The notes: a model not told the origin generated them from the sequence alone. Counted from the stretch's first letter, positions 1-8,819 are shown. The stretch: 46,322 nucleotides of DNA from CAYMOV01 sp964392085 (GCA_964392085.1 CAYMOV010000014.1:1-46322); one strand, 5' to 3'. Program-made: numbers and translations.

Positions 1-40
1 GCGTCCCTGACCCCCGTGGTTCCCGGAGCGTCTGAAACCC
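1..40 (+). other. Possible 3' end of an upstream gene
   Basis: Only 40 bases precede mltG. Two forward frames could be the tail of an upstream coding region: one ends at TGA 33-35, the other at TAA 46-48 and would overlap the mltG start. The fragment is too short to choose or to name a product. Confidence 0.3.
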
Positions 41-1075
41 ATGGCTAAGAAAAACCCGGCTTCCGTCCGCTCCAAGGCTTGGGGACTCCTCCTTCTTCCC
101 CTCGCGGCCCTCCTCTATATCTTCTTTCCGCCCGTTTTCCGGTCCGGCGCCGAGGTGACCATCCCCGTCTATTCCCGGGCCACGGCCCGGGAGATCGCCG
201 CCCGGTTGAGGCGGGAGGGGATCCTGACCGCCCGCCTTCCCTTCCGGGTCCTCTGCAAATGGACCGGGGTGGACCGCCGGTTGAAGGCGGGGCTTTACCG
301 GTTGTCCCCCCGGATGAGCCTTTGGGCCACGGTCCGCGCGCTGGTCTCAGGCAAGTCGGACCTCCTGACCCTGCGGGTGCCCGAGGGCTGGACCGCCGCC
401 CAGGTGGCCGCGGAGCTGGAACGGTTGAACATCATGCCGGCCGCCACCTTCCTTTCCACCATCCGGGACGCCGACGTGGCGAAGGACCTGGGGGTGCCGG
501 GTCCCCAACTGGAAGGTTACCTTTTCCCGGAGACCTACCGGGTGCCCCTGGGGGCCGCCCCGAAGGATTTGGCGACCCTGATGGTCGGGCAGTTCAGGGA
601 AGTGGCGGGTTCCGATTTCGCCGAGAGGGCCAAGGGGGTCCGACTGACCCCGTACCAGGTGGTCATCCTGGCCTCCCTGGTCGAGAAGGAGGCGAGGCTG
701 GACTCCGAGCGGGCGCTCGTGGCCGGGGTCATCCGGAACCGGATGAAAAAAAGGATGAGGCTCGAGGTCAACGCGACCCTCAATTACGTCCTGGAGGACC
801 GCCGGAGCTGGCTCACGTTCAAGCAATTGGCCACCGATTCACCCTACAACACCTACCAACATGGGGGCCTCCCGCCCACGCCGATCTGCAACCCCGGCCG
901 GGCGTCCCTGGAGGCGGCCCTGGAACCAGCGGTCACGCCCTTCCTTTATTACGTGGCCCGGGGCGACGGGAGCCACCTTTTCGCCGAGACGTTCGAGCGG
1001 CACCAAGCCAACATCCGGTTGGCCAAGCTGGAAAGGCGCAAGGCCCGCCAGGCCCGAACCCAGGAGAAGCCTTGA
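41..1075 (+). CDS. mltG: Endolytic murein transglycosylase MltG (YceG-like)
   Basis: This enzyme cleaves nascent glycan strands in the periplasm and so sets their length. The 344-residue protein has a short basic N-terminus, one membrane anchor at about residues 14-35, and then the YceG fold. The catalytic region is recognisable: the Glu-rich ASLVEKEA motif lies near residue 215, followed by VNATLNYVL and the family block DSPYNTY...GLPPTPICNPG. Length is normal for the family. The ATG at 41 follows a GGAG-like ribosome site. Its place directly before ftsE, ftsX, envC and ctpA suggests that glycan cutting and divisome hydrolase control are expressed together. I see no missing motif. Confidence 0.93.
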   Translation: MAKKNPASVRSKAWGLLLLPLAALLYIFFPPVFRSGAEVTIPVYSRATAREIAARLRREGILTARLPFRVLCKWTGVDRRLKAGLYRLSPRMSLWATVRALVSGKSDLLTLRVPEGWTAAQVAAELERLNIMPAATFLSTIRDADVAKDLGVPGPQLEGYLFPETYRVPLGAAPKDLATLMVGQFREVAGSDFAERAKGVRLTPYQVVILASLVEKEARLDSERALVAGVIRNRMKKRMRLEVNATLNYVLEDRRSWLTFKQLATDSPYNTYQHGGLPPTPICNPGRASLEAALEPAVTPFLYYVARGDGSHLFAETFERHQANIRLAKLERRKARQARTQEKP

Positions 1076-1103
1076 CCCCCCCGAAATTTGATCCCTTGTC
1101 CAT

Positions 1104-1109
1104 TACAAT
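1104..1109 (+). promoter_or_regulatory. Candidate -10 element giving a leaderless ftsE mRNA
   Basis: TACAAT ends 6 bases before the ATG of ftsE and no Shine-Dalgarno sequence is visible. A start about 7 bases after a -10 box would fall on the start codon. There is no convincing -35 box. The same spacing occurs before 8124 and 22456. Confidence 0.35.
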
Positions 1110-1115
1110 GACCCC

Positions 1116-1799
1116 ATGATCCACCTTTATCACGCCACCAAGATCCACGCCTCCGGCGCCGAGGTGCTCCATAACGCCTTCTTCTCCGTGGCGAAGGGAG
1201 CTTGGGTGGTCATCACCGGCGAGGGGCGGACGGGAAAAAGCACTCTCCTGAAGATGCTTTGCGGCGAGGAAAGGACCACCTGGGGCCGGGTGGTGGTGGA
1301 CGGCAGCGACCCCTCCAAGCTGGACGCCGCCGAAAGGTCCCAATGGCTTTCCCAAGTGGGGCTGATCTTCCCCGACTTGGGGCTCCTTCCCGGGCGGACC
1401 CTCGAGGAAAACCTGCTCCTGCCCGTCCTGCTCCGGGGCGGGTCCCCGGGGCCCCTGAGGACCCGGGCCCATGACCTGTTGGAAAAAGCCGGACTGGGGG
1501 GGAAGGGAGGCTACCTTCCGGAGGAGTTGAGCCAGAGCGAGCAACGGATGGCGGCCGCGCTCCGGGCGATCCTGCCTCAACCGGTCCTGCTCCTGGCGGA
1601 TGAGCCCTTCCAGGGCCTGAGCCCCCGGTCCTCGGAAACACTCCAAGCCCTGTTCGCCGAGCTCCACGCCGGCGGATCCACCCTGGTGGTGGCCACCGCC
1701 GATCTCCGCCCTGAGGCCTCGAACGGTCCCGTGGAGGTTGTCCGCCTGGCCGAGGGCAAATTGAACCCGGCGTCCTTCCAGGATCGGGGGGGCGCATGA
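1116..1799 (+). CDS. ftsE: FtsE-like ABC ATPase with degenerate catalytic motifs
   Basis: By position and fold this is the cytoplasmic ATPase partner of FtsX, which signals through EnvC-type proteins to cell-wall amidases during division. Walker A is intact (GEGRTGKST, residues 35-43), as is Walker B (LLLADEP, 158-164, with Glu163). However, the Q-loop Gln is Pro86 (IFPDLGLLP), the LSGGQ signature is LSQSE (138-142), and the switch His is Ala195 (ATADL). The frame is open over a normal 227 residues, so this is not simple decay. The protein may bind ATP but hydrolyse it poorly. Its 3' end overlaps ftsX by ATGA, implying translational coupling. Confidence 0.85.
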   Translation: MIHLYHATKIHASGAEVLHNAFFSVAKGAWVVITGEGRTGKSTLLKMLCGEERTTWGRVVVDGSDPSKLDAAERSQWLSQVGLIFPDLGLLPGRTLEENLLLPVLLRGGSPGPLRTRAHDLLEKAGLGGKGGYLPEELSQSEQRMAAALRAILPQPVLLLADEPFQGLSPRSSETLQALFAELHAGGSTLVVATADLRPEASNGPVEVVRLAEGKLNPASFQDRGGA

Positions 1800-2698
1800 G
1801 CCTGTTTCCCCGCTTGGCGTTCGTCCTGACCGAAGGTTGGGCCCGGCTGGGCCGGGAAAGCCGCCGTACCCTCGTGGTCTCCGGCATCGTGGGAGCCGTC
1901 CTACTCCAGGTGGCCCTGGTCCTGCTGGTGGTGCGGGGATTGGACCGCGCTTTCCGGACGGTGCAGGGACGGTTTGAATTGACCATCTTCATGGTCCCGA
2001 ACGCCCAACCGAGCGACCGGGACCGGGTGCAGAAACTGTTGGGTTCGGACAACCGCGTGGCCGCCGTCCGGGTGGTCACGAAGGAACAGGCCCTGGACGA
2101 GTTCCGCCAGGACCCCGAGGTGGACCGAATGGTCCGGGCGCTCGGGGAGAACCCCCTCAGCGATTCCCTCACCGCGAACCTCAAACCGGGAGGCACCGAA
2201 TCGCTCGACGACCTCATCGCCCGTTTGAAGGCGGACCCGGCGGTGGAAGAGGTCGATTCCGGCAACGGGGAATGGGCGGCCATGGCGCACCTCGGCCACT
2301 CGGCCAGGATCCTGGGGGCGTTTTGGTGCCTGCTGGTGCTCCTGGGCGCTTGGTGGGCGGTGGGAGGGACCCTTTCGTTGGTGTCGAGGACGCAACGCCC
2401 CGAAGCCGTCCTGCTCCAACGGCTTGGGGCCCCGCCCTGGGCCCTCTCCGGTCCCTTCATCTGGGAGGGAATCCTCCAGGGATTGCTCGGGGCGCTGGCC
2501 GCCGGGTTGGGGGTGGGTTTTTTGGGCGTCCTCATGAACTTCGTGGGGTCCACCGGCCTGTTGCTGGAGCTCTTTAAGCCCGAACCGTCGGATTGGATCC
2601 TCTTGGCTTGGGTCTTGGCGCTCTTGGGGGGGCTCCTGGGTGGGTTGGGAGCCTGGGGTGCCACCACGCGCTTCGCGCGACCGGACGGCCATAGTTGA
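1796..2698 (+). CDS. ftsX: FtsX-like cell-division permease
   Basis: FtsX is the inner-membrane half of the FtsEX complex and transmits a signal across the membrane to a periplasmic hydrolase activator. The 300-residue protein has the expected layout: a cytoplasmic N-terminus, a first membrane helix at about residues 28-50, a periplasmic domain of roughly 110 residues (FELTIFMVPNAQPSDRDRV onward), then three C-terminal helices with the FtsX core PEAVLLQRLGAPPWALSGPF between them. The ATG overlaps the ftsE stop (ATGA) and its own stop overlaps the envC TTG start. Since the partner ATPase is degenerate, FtsX here may act mainly as a scaffold; that is inference. Confidence 0.9.
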   Translation: MSLFPRLAFVLTEGWARLGRESRRTLVVSGIVGAVLLQVALVLLVVRGLDRAFRTVQGRFELTIFMVPNAQPSDRDRVQKLLGSDNRVAAVRVVTKEQALDEFRQDPEVDRMVRALGENPLSDSLTANLKPGGTESLDDLIARLKADPAVEEVDSGNGEWAAMAHLGHSARILGAFWCLLVLLGAWWAVGGTLSLVSRTQRPEAVLLQRLGAPPWALSGPFIWEGILQGLLGALAAGLGVGFLGVLMNFVGSTGLLLELFKPEPSDWILLAWVLALLGGLLGGLGAWGATTRFARPDGHS

Positions 2699-4071
2699 AC
2701 CGGCCTTTTTCCAGGACCCGCCCTGGGTTGAGGCCTTTTTATCCTTGGGTTCTCTGTCTTTTGCCGTTGTCATTCGGGATCGGCGTGGGCCTCGCGGCCC
2801 CCACGGGAACCGATCCGGCCCCGGCGGCGTCCAACCTCCCTACGGCTTCCCCCCGAACGACCCCCTCCGCGGTCCGCCGGACCCTTCAACAAAGCCAAAA
2901 GGGCCTCCGGGAGATCCAAGACAAACTGCGTCGGGAACAGCAAGCCCGGGAGGCGGCGTCCAAGAGGGAAAAAAACATCCTCAGCCGTTTGGATGGGACG
3001 GACCGGAAACTCGAGCGGTTGGCCCGCGAGAAGAACGCCAATGAAAACGACCTGGACAACACCCGCCGGCGGGTCCAGGACCTCGAGGAGATGAGGGGCG
3101 GGACCGAGAAGGATTTGGAGACCGAACGGGACTCCCTGTCCCGCCGCCTCCGGGCGATGCAGCGGGGCCGGGCTTCCACCCCGCTCCTGGCCCTGGCGCT
3201 GGGGCTCCAAAACGCCGGGAGTGAGTCCCGCCGATCGATCTTCGAGGCCGAATTGGCCCGAAGCAACGAACGGTTGATGGAAAGGGTGGAGGGGAGGCGG
3301 GAGGACTTGATCCAAACCTCCAACCGGTTGGTCCAGGAACAGGACCGCCGCCGGAGGATCCTGGGGGCCCTGACCCGCCAAACCGACCGAACCGCCTCGG
3401 AACGGCGGCGCCGAGAGAAACTTTTGGCGTCCATCCGGACGGAAAAGGCGGTGCGGGAGACCGCGATCGAGGAGCTGGACGGGGCCGCGAAGAACCTCCG
3501 TTCGAAGGTGGATGAGCTGATCCGACAGGCCGCCGAGGCCGATCAGGAGGAACAGGCGGCGCGGGCCGCCGCCGCGAAGGCCGCCGCCACTCGGGCCGCG
3601 CGCGACGAAACGCCTTCGGGAGACCCATCCCCCGCGCCCGTTCGCGCGTCACCGCTTCGGGGAGGGCAGGGCCTCCGGCGGAACCTCCCGTGGCCGGCCC
3701 GGGGAGTCGTGATCCAATCCTTCGGGAAGACCCGGCACCGTGAGTTCAACGCCACGGTGGCCTCCTCCGGCCTCCAGATCCAGGCCGCCCAAGGGACGCC
3801 GATCCGCGCGGTGTCCGCCGGACGGGTCCGGTACGCGGATTGGTTCGAGGGATATGGAAAACTGGTGATTTTGGACCATGGCCAGGGTTATTATTCCCTC
3901 TACGCCCAGGCCGCCGATTTGAACGTCGCGCCGGGGGACCAGGTCGCCGCGGGGCAAACCATCGCCACCGTGGGGGACACGGGTTCCCTGGTGGGCGACA
4001 GCCTTTACTTCGAGATCCGAAAGAATGGCCTGCCCCAGGACCCCCGGTTTTGGCTGCGGCCCAAGGGCTAA
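2695..4071 (+). CDS. envC: EnvC-like murein hydrolase activator (degenerate LytM/M23 domain)
   Basis: The TTG start overlaps the ftsX TGA. A signal peptide covers about residues 1-35, a long charged coiled coil runs from about 65 to 290, an Ala/Arg-rich linker follows, and a LytM domain fills the last 130 residues. The zinc ligands of active M23 peptidases are absent: the HxxxD site reads SSGLQI, the YxHL site reads YYSLYAQ, and the HLHFE site reads DSLYFEI. That is the expected state for EnvC-type proteins, which activate N-acetylmuramoyl amidases rather than cutting peptidoglycan. Coupling to ftsEX supports this role. Compare the fully equipped M23 protein at 30971. Confidence 0.88.
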   Translation: MNRPFSRTRPGLRPFYPWVLCLLPLSFGIGVGLAAPTGTDPAPAASNLPTASPRTTPSAVRRTLQQSQKGLREIQDKLRREQQAREAASKREKNILSRLDGTDRKLERLAREKNANENDLDNTRRRVQDLEEMRGGTEKDLETERDSLSRRLRAMQRGRASTPLLALALGLQNAGSESRRSIFEAELARSNERLMERVEGRREDLIQTSNRLVQEQDRRRRILGALTRQTDRTASERRRREKLLASIRTEKAVRETAIEELDGAAKNLRSKVDELIRQAAEADQEEQAARAAAAKAAATRAARDETPSGDPSPAPVRASPLRGGQGLRRNLPWPARGVVIQSFGKTRHREFNATVASSGLQIQAAQGTPIRAVSAGRVRYADWFEGYGKLVILDHGQGYYSLYAQAADLNVAPGDQVAAGQTIATVGDTGSLVGDSLYFEIRKNGLPQDPRFWLRPKG

Positions 4072-4085
4072 CCTTCTCCGGGGTC

Positions 4086-4148
4086 CGGGTCGCCGCTGGG
4101 GCCCATTCGTCAAGTGAAGAACCGCTTCTCCCGGGCCCCAGGGACCCG
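4086..4148 (+). other. Long GC-rich hairpin between envC and ctpA
   Basis: CTGGGGCCC (4096-4104) is perfectly complementary to GGGCCCCAG (4133-4141). An outer pair CGGGTC (4086-4091) with GACCCG (4143-4148) extends the stem. No T-run follows, so it is not a typical intrinsic terminator; it ends about 20 bases before the ctpA start. An mRNA stability or processing role is possible. Confidence 0.5.
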
Positions 4149-4167
4149 TTGAACCGAAAGGATTTTC

Positions 4168-5736
4168 ATGGAACGCCGCCCATCCGTCATCGCCGTCGCC
4201 CTCATGCTCATCGCCCTGGCCGCCGTCAGCTTCACGGCGGGAGCCTTGGCGAAATCCGGCCTTAAACGAAGCGGGGAAGCGTCCGAGGAGGTCTACAAGC
4301 AGCTGAACCCCTTCATCGATGCCCTGACCCTGATCCAGGAAAAGTACGTCGATGAGGACAAGACCAAGGCCCACGACCTGATGGAAGGCGCCTTGACGGG
4401 CATGGTGTCCACCCTGGACCCCTTCAGCCAGTACATGCCCCCCGACGACTTCAAGGACATGGAGACCGAGACCAGCGGCGAGTTCGGCGGCCTCGGCATC
4501 GAGATCGCCCTCCGGGACGACCGCCTCACGGTCATCACCCCCATCGACGGCACCCCGGCGGATCGGGCGGGCATCAAGGCCCTGGACCGCATCATCAAGA
4601 TCGGGGACGAGAAGACCGACAACATGAGCATCAACGACGCCGTGAAGCGCCTGCGGGGCAAGATCGGCACGCCGGTCACCATCACCCTCTGGCGCGAGGG
4701 CGTGGCCCAGCCCTTCGACGTGACCCTGGTCCGGGACGCGATCAAGATCGAGAGTGTCCGGGCCTACCGCCTGCCGGGCGATTTCGGGTACGTCCGCATC
4801 AACGAGTTCATCCACGACACTTCCGTGGACCTGGACGCGGCCATCGCGGAAATGGAAAAACAGGGGCCCCTGAAGGGCCTGGTGCTGGACCTGCGCAACG
4901 ACCCGGGGGGGCTCCTGGAGGAGGCCTTCAAGGTCGGCGACCTGTTCGTGGCCAAGGGCCAGATCATCGTCTCGACCCGGGGCCGCGACAAGCGGCAGGA
5001 TTACGAGTACCGCGGCACGGGCCGCAAGAAGTGGGGCAAGCGTCCCATCGTGGTCTTGATCAATGAAGGCAGCGCCTCGGCCTCGGAGATCGTGTCCGGC
5101 GCCCTCAAGGACCTGAAGCTGGCCCTTTTGCTCGGCACCAAGAGCTTCGGCAAGGGTTCCGTGCAGACCATCTTCCCGCTGGAGAACAGCGGCGGCGCGG
5201 CCCTCCGCCTGACCACGGCGAAGTACTACACGCCCTCGGGCATCTCCATCCACGGCATCGGGATCCAGCCGGACCTGGACCTCAAGGAACCCGACCTCAC
5301 GGAATCCACGGTCAAGGCCTTCAACGACAAGGTGGTGGACGATTTCGTAAAGACCCTCGAGAAGGAAAAGTTCGCCGCCAACGAGAATACCCAAATCACC
5401 CCGGCGACGCTGAAGAGGTTCTACGATTTTGCGGCCCTGAAAAACAAGAAACTGGACCCGTCGGACCTGGCCAAGGATTCGGACGTCCTCTCCAACTCGA
5501 TCCTGTTGGAACTCCTGCAGGACGGACCCGGGGACAAGGTGGCGCGCCAGGTGGGGGTCCTCCGGGACCGACAGGTGGTGGTGGCCGAGGAAGTCCTCCG
5601 CAACGGCGGGAAATTGACTCCTAAATGGGCCGCCCACGAGGCGAAAGTGGTCAAGGACCGCGAAAAGGCGGAGAAGGATAAGGCCGCCAAGGACAAGGGC
5701 GGACCAACCCCGAAGAAACCCCACATCCGCAAATAA
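4168..5736 (+). CDS. ctpA: C-terminal processing peptidase, S41 family (CtpA/Prc-like)
   Basis: This periplasmic serine protease trims or degrades envelope proteins, often peptidoglycan hydrolases. The 522-residue protein begins with a signal anchor (about residues 5-28). It then has a PDZ domain at about 95-180 (GGLGIEIALRDDRLTVITP), followed by the S41 catalytic domain. The serine motif GSASASE is at about 302, and the catalytic Lys is about residue 329 in KSFGKGSVQT. A charged Lys-rich tail ends the protein. An AAGGA ribosome site precedes the ATG. Its position after envC fits a shared role in controlling wall hydrolysis. Confidence 0.93.
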   Translation: MERRPSVIAVALMLIALAAVSFTAGALAKSGLKRSGEASEEVYKQLNPFIDALTLIQEKYVDEDKTKAHDLMEGALTGMVSTLDPFSQYMPPDDFKDMETETSGEFGGLGIEIALRDDRLTVITPIDGTPADRAGIKALDRIIKIGDEKTDNMSINDAVKRLRGKIGTPVTITLWREGVAQPFDVTLVRDAIKIESVRAYRLPGDFGYVRINEFIHDTSVDLDAAIAEMEKQGPLKGLVLDLRNDPGGLLEEAFKVGDLFVAKGQIIVSTRGRDKRQDYEYRGTGRKKWGKRPIVVLINEGSASASEIVSGALKDLKLALLLGTKSFGKGSVQTIFPLENSGGAALRLTTAKYYTPSGISIHGIGIQPDLDLKEPDLTESTVKAFNDKVVDDFVKTLEKEKFAANENTQITPATLKRFYDFAALKNKKLDPSDLAKDSDVLSNSILLELLQDGPGDKVARQVGVLRDRQVVVAEEVLRNGGKLTPKWAAHEAKVVKDREKAEKDKAAKDKGGPTPKKPHIRK

Positions 5737-5758
5737 GGTCGCCTTCAAGGGGGTTCGT

Positions 5759-6901
5759 TTGGACAAGCGCGGCAATGGGGGATTCTGGGTCCTTTTGGGC
5801 GCGCTTCTCCTATTGGCCGGGGCGCTCCTCTGGTGGTGGTCCCGGCCCACCCCTCAGCCGGTCGTCCCGTCCCATCCCCCGAACCAAGTTTCCGCCTATC
5901 CCCCGGACCCCCCGGAGGCTTCCCGGAAGTTGGTGGAAGCCCTCCATGCCCGTTTGGACCAGGGCGACTATTTGAAGCTCCTCGATGAACCGGTGGAAAC
6001 GGACCTGGCCGTCCTCAACGGCGACAAGGTCCGGACCTACCGGGAAACCTACCGCATCCCCCGCCGCACGACGGCGGAAGCCCTCTCGGATTCCCTGGCC
6101 GAAGCCGCCCGACTGGCGGGAGCGGACCGCCTGGAAGCCTCCTGGGGCGAAAGCCGGTTGGGCCGCGACTATTCCGTCCGGTTCGGGTTTCCCGGGGGCT
6201 GGGCCCCGGTCACGATGGTGTTCCGGGAGGTCAAGCTGCCCCGGGTCGCCCTGGTCGTGGACGACGCCGGTTACGCCGGCGGCCACACCATGGACAAGCT
6301 TTGGGCCCTGAAGATCCCCGCGACGGTGGCCATCATCCCCGGCCTTGAGTTCTCGACGGCCATCGCCCAGGGTGCCCCTTCCCACGGATGGGAAGTCATC
6401 TGCCACATGCCCATGGAGGGCCATGAGGCCGTGGCGGACGGCGCCTATAAGTGGTTCCTCCAACGGTCCACGAACCCCGGGGAAGTGACCGGCACCCTGG
6501 TGGGCGCCCTCTCGGGCCTCCCGAACTGCCGGGGCATGAACAACCACATGGGAAGCCTCGCCACCACTGACCTGGACCTGATGCTCCAGGTGGGGCATTT
6601 CCTCAAGAGCCGGGGGATGTTCTTCCTCGATTCCCGGACCTCGGACAAGACCGTGGCGGTCAAGGCCATGCGCGAGGCCGGGGTGCCCGTGGGGGAAAGG
6701 AACGTCTTCCTCGACAATTCCAGCACCCCCGAGTCGATCAAGCGGCAGTTGCGGCAAGCCGTGGCCCTGGCGAAGAAGAGGGGCTACGTCGTGGCCATCG
6801 GCCATGTGCGGGAAAAGACCCTCGAGACCCTGGCGGACGCCGTGCCCGAGGCCCGCACCCAGGATGTGCAGTTCGTCTACCTTTCCGAGCTGGTGAAGTA
6901 G
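5759..6901 (+). CDS. Divergent polysaccharide deacetylase family protein
   Basis: The protein belongs to the divergent polysaccharide deacetylase family, usually found beside EnvC and CtpA in diderm genomes and thought to act in the periplasm. Signature blocks are all present: VALVVDDAGYAGG, ATVAIIPG, ICHMPMEG, GMNNHMGS and FFLDSRTS, all in the C-terminal 230 residues. The N-terminus has one membrane anchor (about residues 8-27), then a Pro-rich linker. The TTG start at 5759 is chosen because AGGGGG lies just upstream and no better codon exists before the anchor. Substrate and true enzymatic activity are not shown for most members, so I do not assign a reaction. Confidence 0.85.
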   Translation: MDKRGNGGFWVLLGALLLLAGALLWWWSRPTPQPVVPSHPPNQVSAYPPDPPEASRKLVEALHARLDQGDYLKLLDEPVETDLAVLNGDKVRTYRETYRIPRRTTAEALSDSLAEAARLAGADRLEASWGESRLGRDYSVRFGFPGGWAPVTMVFREVKLPRVALVVDDAGYAGGHTMDKLWALKIPATVAIIPGLEFSTAIAQGAPSHGWEVICHMPMEGHEAVADGAYKWFLQRSTNPGEVTGTLVGALSGLPNCRGMNNHMGSLATTDLDLMLQVGHFLKSRGMFFLDSRTSDKTVAVKAMREAGVPVGERNVFLDNSSTPESIKRQLRQAVALAKKRGYVVAIGHVREKTLETLADAVPEARTQDVQFVYLSELVK

Positions 6902-6925
6902 CTGAAAGTATCAAGGCGAACCCAA

Positions 6926-7049
6926 TCACCACAATGGACCCAATGAAAACGATGGATACGATGATTGAATCCAAGGATTGGTTTAAGTTGATGACGGCTT
7001 TACGAGCTTTCCCTTGAGGCCATTGCGTCCTTCGGGTCCATTGTGGTGA
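6926..7049. repeat. Nonamer-periodic palindrome, ATG type (copy A)
   Basis: A 16-base perfect inverted repeat, TCACCACAATGGACCC at 6926-6941 with its complement at 7034-7049, encloses 92 bases. The left arm repeats every 9 bases with ATG at the centre (acaATGgac, ccaATGaaa, acgATGgat, acgATGatt). It fills the deacetylase-tsaD gap. No gene is visible inside. Confidence 0.8.
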
Positions 7050-7091
7050 CATGGTGTGTTGGCTTGGAATGCTGATCGAAAGAAGGCGGAA

Positions 7092-8111
7092 GTGGCCGAG
7101 TCGATCGTGATGGGGTTCGAGTCGTCCTGCGACGAGACCGCCGTGGCCCTGGTGGCCGATGGGCGCCTGGTCCTATCGAGCCAAGTGGCCTCGCAGAACG
7201 ACCTCCACCAAAGATACGGGGGGGTGGTTCCCGAGGTGGCGTCCCGCCGGCACCTGGAAGTCCTCCCGATCCTGGTGGGGCAAGCCCTCCGTTCCGCCGG
7301 GCTCGGCTTCAAGGACTTGACCGGCCTGGCGGTCACCTCGGAACCGGGCCTCATCGGGGCGCTCTTGACGGGGGTTTCCTTCGCCAAGGGCCTCGCGCTC
7401 CGGCTTGCCCTTCCCTTGGCCGCGGTGAACCACCTGGAAGCGCACCTCTACGCCTCCGAACTGGACCGGGAGCCCGTGGAGTTTCCCGCCGTGGGAATGG
7501 TGGTGTCGGGCGGCCACACCGAAATGCACGCCATGTCGGGATGGGGGAACTACCGCCTCCTTTGCGCCACCCGGGATGACGCCATGGGGGAAGCTTTCGA
7601 CAAGGTGGCGAAGCTGCTCGGCTTAGGGTATCCCGGCGGGCCGATTTTGGAGCAACAAGCCCGTTCCGCCCCCGCCTCCCCCGAACGATTTCCCATGACC
7701 CGGTTCAAGGACCGGAGCCTTGATTTTTCCTTCAGCGGCCTCAAGACCGCGGTGCTGAACTCGGTGAAGGGCCGCGTCCTGCGGGAAGCCGAAGTGGCGT
7801 CCCTTTGCGCCAAATTCCAGGCCACGGCGGTGGAGGAAGTCCGGGTTCGGGTTCGGGGCCTGCTGATGTCCGTGAAACCCAAGTCCCTGGTGGTGGGCGG
7901 TGGGGTGGCCTGCAACGGTCCCTTGCGGCAAGCCCTTCTCGAGGAGGCGGCCGCCTTCAAGGTCGTCCTCCGGATTCCCCCGCCGGTTTATTGCGCCGAC
8001 AACGCCGCCATGGTGGCCGGCCTGGGGGCCCGCATGCTGGAAACCGGCCGCGGCGTCGGCCTCTCAGCCTCGGCGCGTCCCTCAGGCTCGCTGGAAGCCC
8101 TCAGGCTCTGA
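7092..8111 (+). CDS. tsaD: tRNA N6-adenosine threonylcarbamoyltransferase TsaD
   Basis: TsaD transfers the threonylcarbamoyl group from TC-AMP to A37 of ANN-decoding tRNAs, working with TsaB and TsaE in the cytoplasm. The N-terminal ESSCDETAVALV block, the metal-binding HLEAH (His114 and His118 from this start), MVVSGGHTEMHAM, and the C-terminal VGGGVACNGPLRQ and YCADNAAM blocks are all present. I prefer the GTG at 7092 because AAGGCGGA sits just upstream and it gives 339 residues. The ATG at 7110 (333 residues) is the alternative. A longer frame from 7056 would start inside the repeat element and is unlikely. Confidence 0.93.
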   Translation: MAESIVMGFESSCDETAVALVADGRLVLSSQVASQNDLHQRYGGVVPEVASRRHLEVLPILVGQALRSAGLGFKDLTGLAVTSEPGLIGALLTGVSFAKGLALRLALPLAAVNHLEAHLYASELDREPVEFPAVGMVVSGGHTEMHAMSGWGNYRLLCATRDDAMGEAFDKVAKLLGLGYPGGPILEQQARSAPASPERFPMTRFKDRSLDFSFSGLKTAVLNSVKGRVLREAEVASLCAKFQATAVEEVRVRVRGLLMSVKPKSLVVGGGVACNGPLRQALLEEAAAFKVVLRIPPPVYCADNAAMVAGLGARMLETGRGVGLSASARPSGSLEALRL

Positions 8112-8117
8112 TAGAAT
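8112..8117 (+). promoter_or_regulatory. Candidate -10 element giving a leaderless mgtC-like mRNA
   Basis: TAGAAT ends 6 bases before the ATG at 8124, right after the tsaD stop, and no Shine-Dalgarno sequence is seen. The spacing equals that before ftsE and pabB. No good -35 box. Confidence 0.35.
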
Positions 8118-8123
8118 TAATCC

Positions 8124-8819
8124 ATGAAACAAGCCATCGACCTCTCCCTCCTGCCCCATTTCGACCAAGCGACCGTGGTCCTGCGCCTCCTTTTGGCGGC
8201 CCTATTGTCCGGGGTCATCGGCTGGGAGCGGGAACGCCTCCGGAAACCCGCGGGGTTCCGCACCCATATCCTGGTGGGGATGGGATCCAGCCTGATCATG
8301 CTGGTGTCGCTCTACGTGCCCTCCATCTGCCCCTGGACCAACGTGGACCCCGGCCGCATCGCGGCCCAAGTGGTGGTGGGGATCGGTTTTTTGGGCGCGG
8401 GCACCATCCTCCACGGCCGGGACGGGGCGGTGTCCGGTTTGACCACCGCCGCCAGCCTCTGGGTGGTCTCGGCGATCGGCTTGGCCGTCGGCATCGGCTT
8501 TTACCCGGCGGCCCTGGTGGGCTGGGGGATCGTGATGGTGGTGCTTTTGGCCCTCAACCGGGCCGATGATTTCATTGAGCAGAACCTCTACCATGACCTC
8601 CTGGTGCGTGGGCGCTTCACGATCCACACCCTGGAAGAGGTCAAGGACGCGCTCCGGCAAGCGGGTGTTCGGGTCTTGAAGGCGGAGTTCGAACCGGGCA
8701 CCAACCAGGAACGCACCCTCCTGGTGCACATCCGGCCCGAAAAGGTGACCCGCCGCGAGGAGCTCTCCAAGACCCTCCTCAAGCTTCGCGGCATCCGCGA
8801 AGTCCTGTTTCAATCCTGA
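8124..8819 (+). CDS. MgtC/SapB family membrane protein
   Basis: The family consists of inner-membrane proteins linked to magnesium limitation and, in pathogens, to control of the F-type ATP synthase; the role in free-living bacteria is poorly defined. The hallmark GVIGWERERLRKPAGFRTH block at about residues 31-49 is followed by LVGMGSSLIM and GIGFLGAGTI, within four to five membrane helices that end near residue 150. The last 80 residues form a soluble, ACT-like domain. At 231 residues it is a standard long MgtC. It starts 12 bases after tsaD and may be translated from a leaderless mRNA. Confidence 0.88.
   Translation: MKQAIDLSLLPHFDQATVVLRLLLAALLSGVIGWERERLRKPAGFRTHILVGMGSSLIMLVSLYVPSICPWTNVDPGRIAAQVVVGIGFLGAGTILHGRDGAVSGLTTAASLWVVSAIGLAVGIGFYPAALVGWGIVMVVLLALNRADDFIEQNLYHDLLVRGRFTIHTLEEVKDALRQAGVRVLKAEFEPGTNQERTLLVHIRPEKVTRREELSKTLLKLRGIREVLFQS

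Noticed and set aside
2695..4071. Calling the envC product an active M23 endopeptidase
   Set aside because: None of the zinc ligands are present, so an activator role is more consistent.
7056..7091. Upstream GTG start for tsaD
   Set aside because: It lies at the edge of repeat copy A, has no ribosome site, and adds residues not seen in TsaD proteins.
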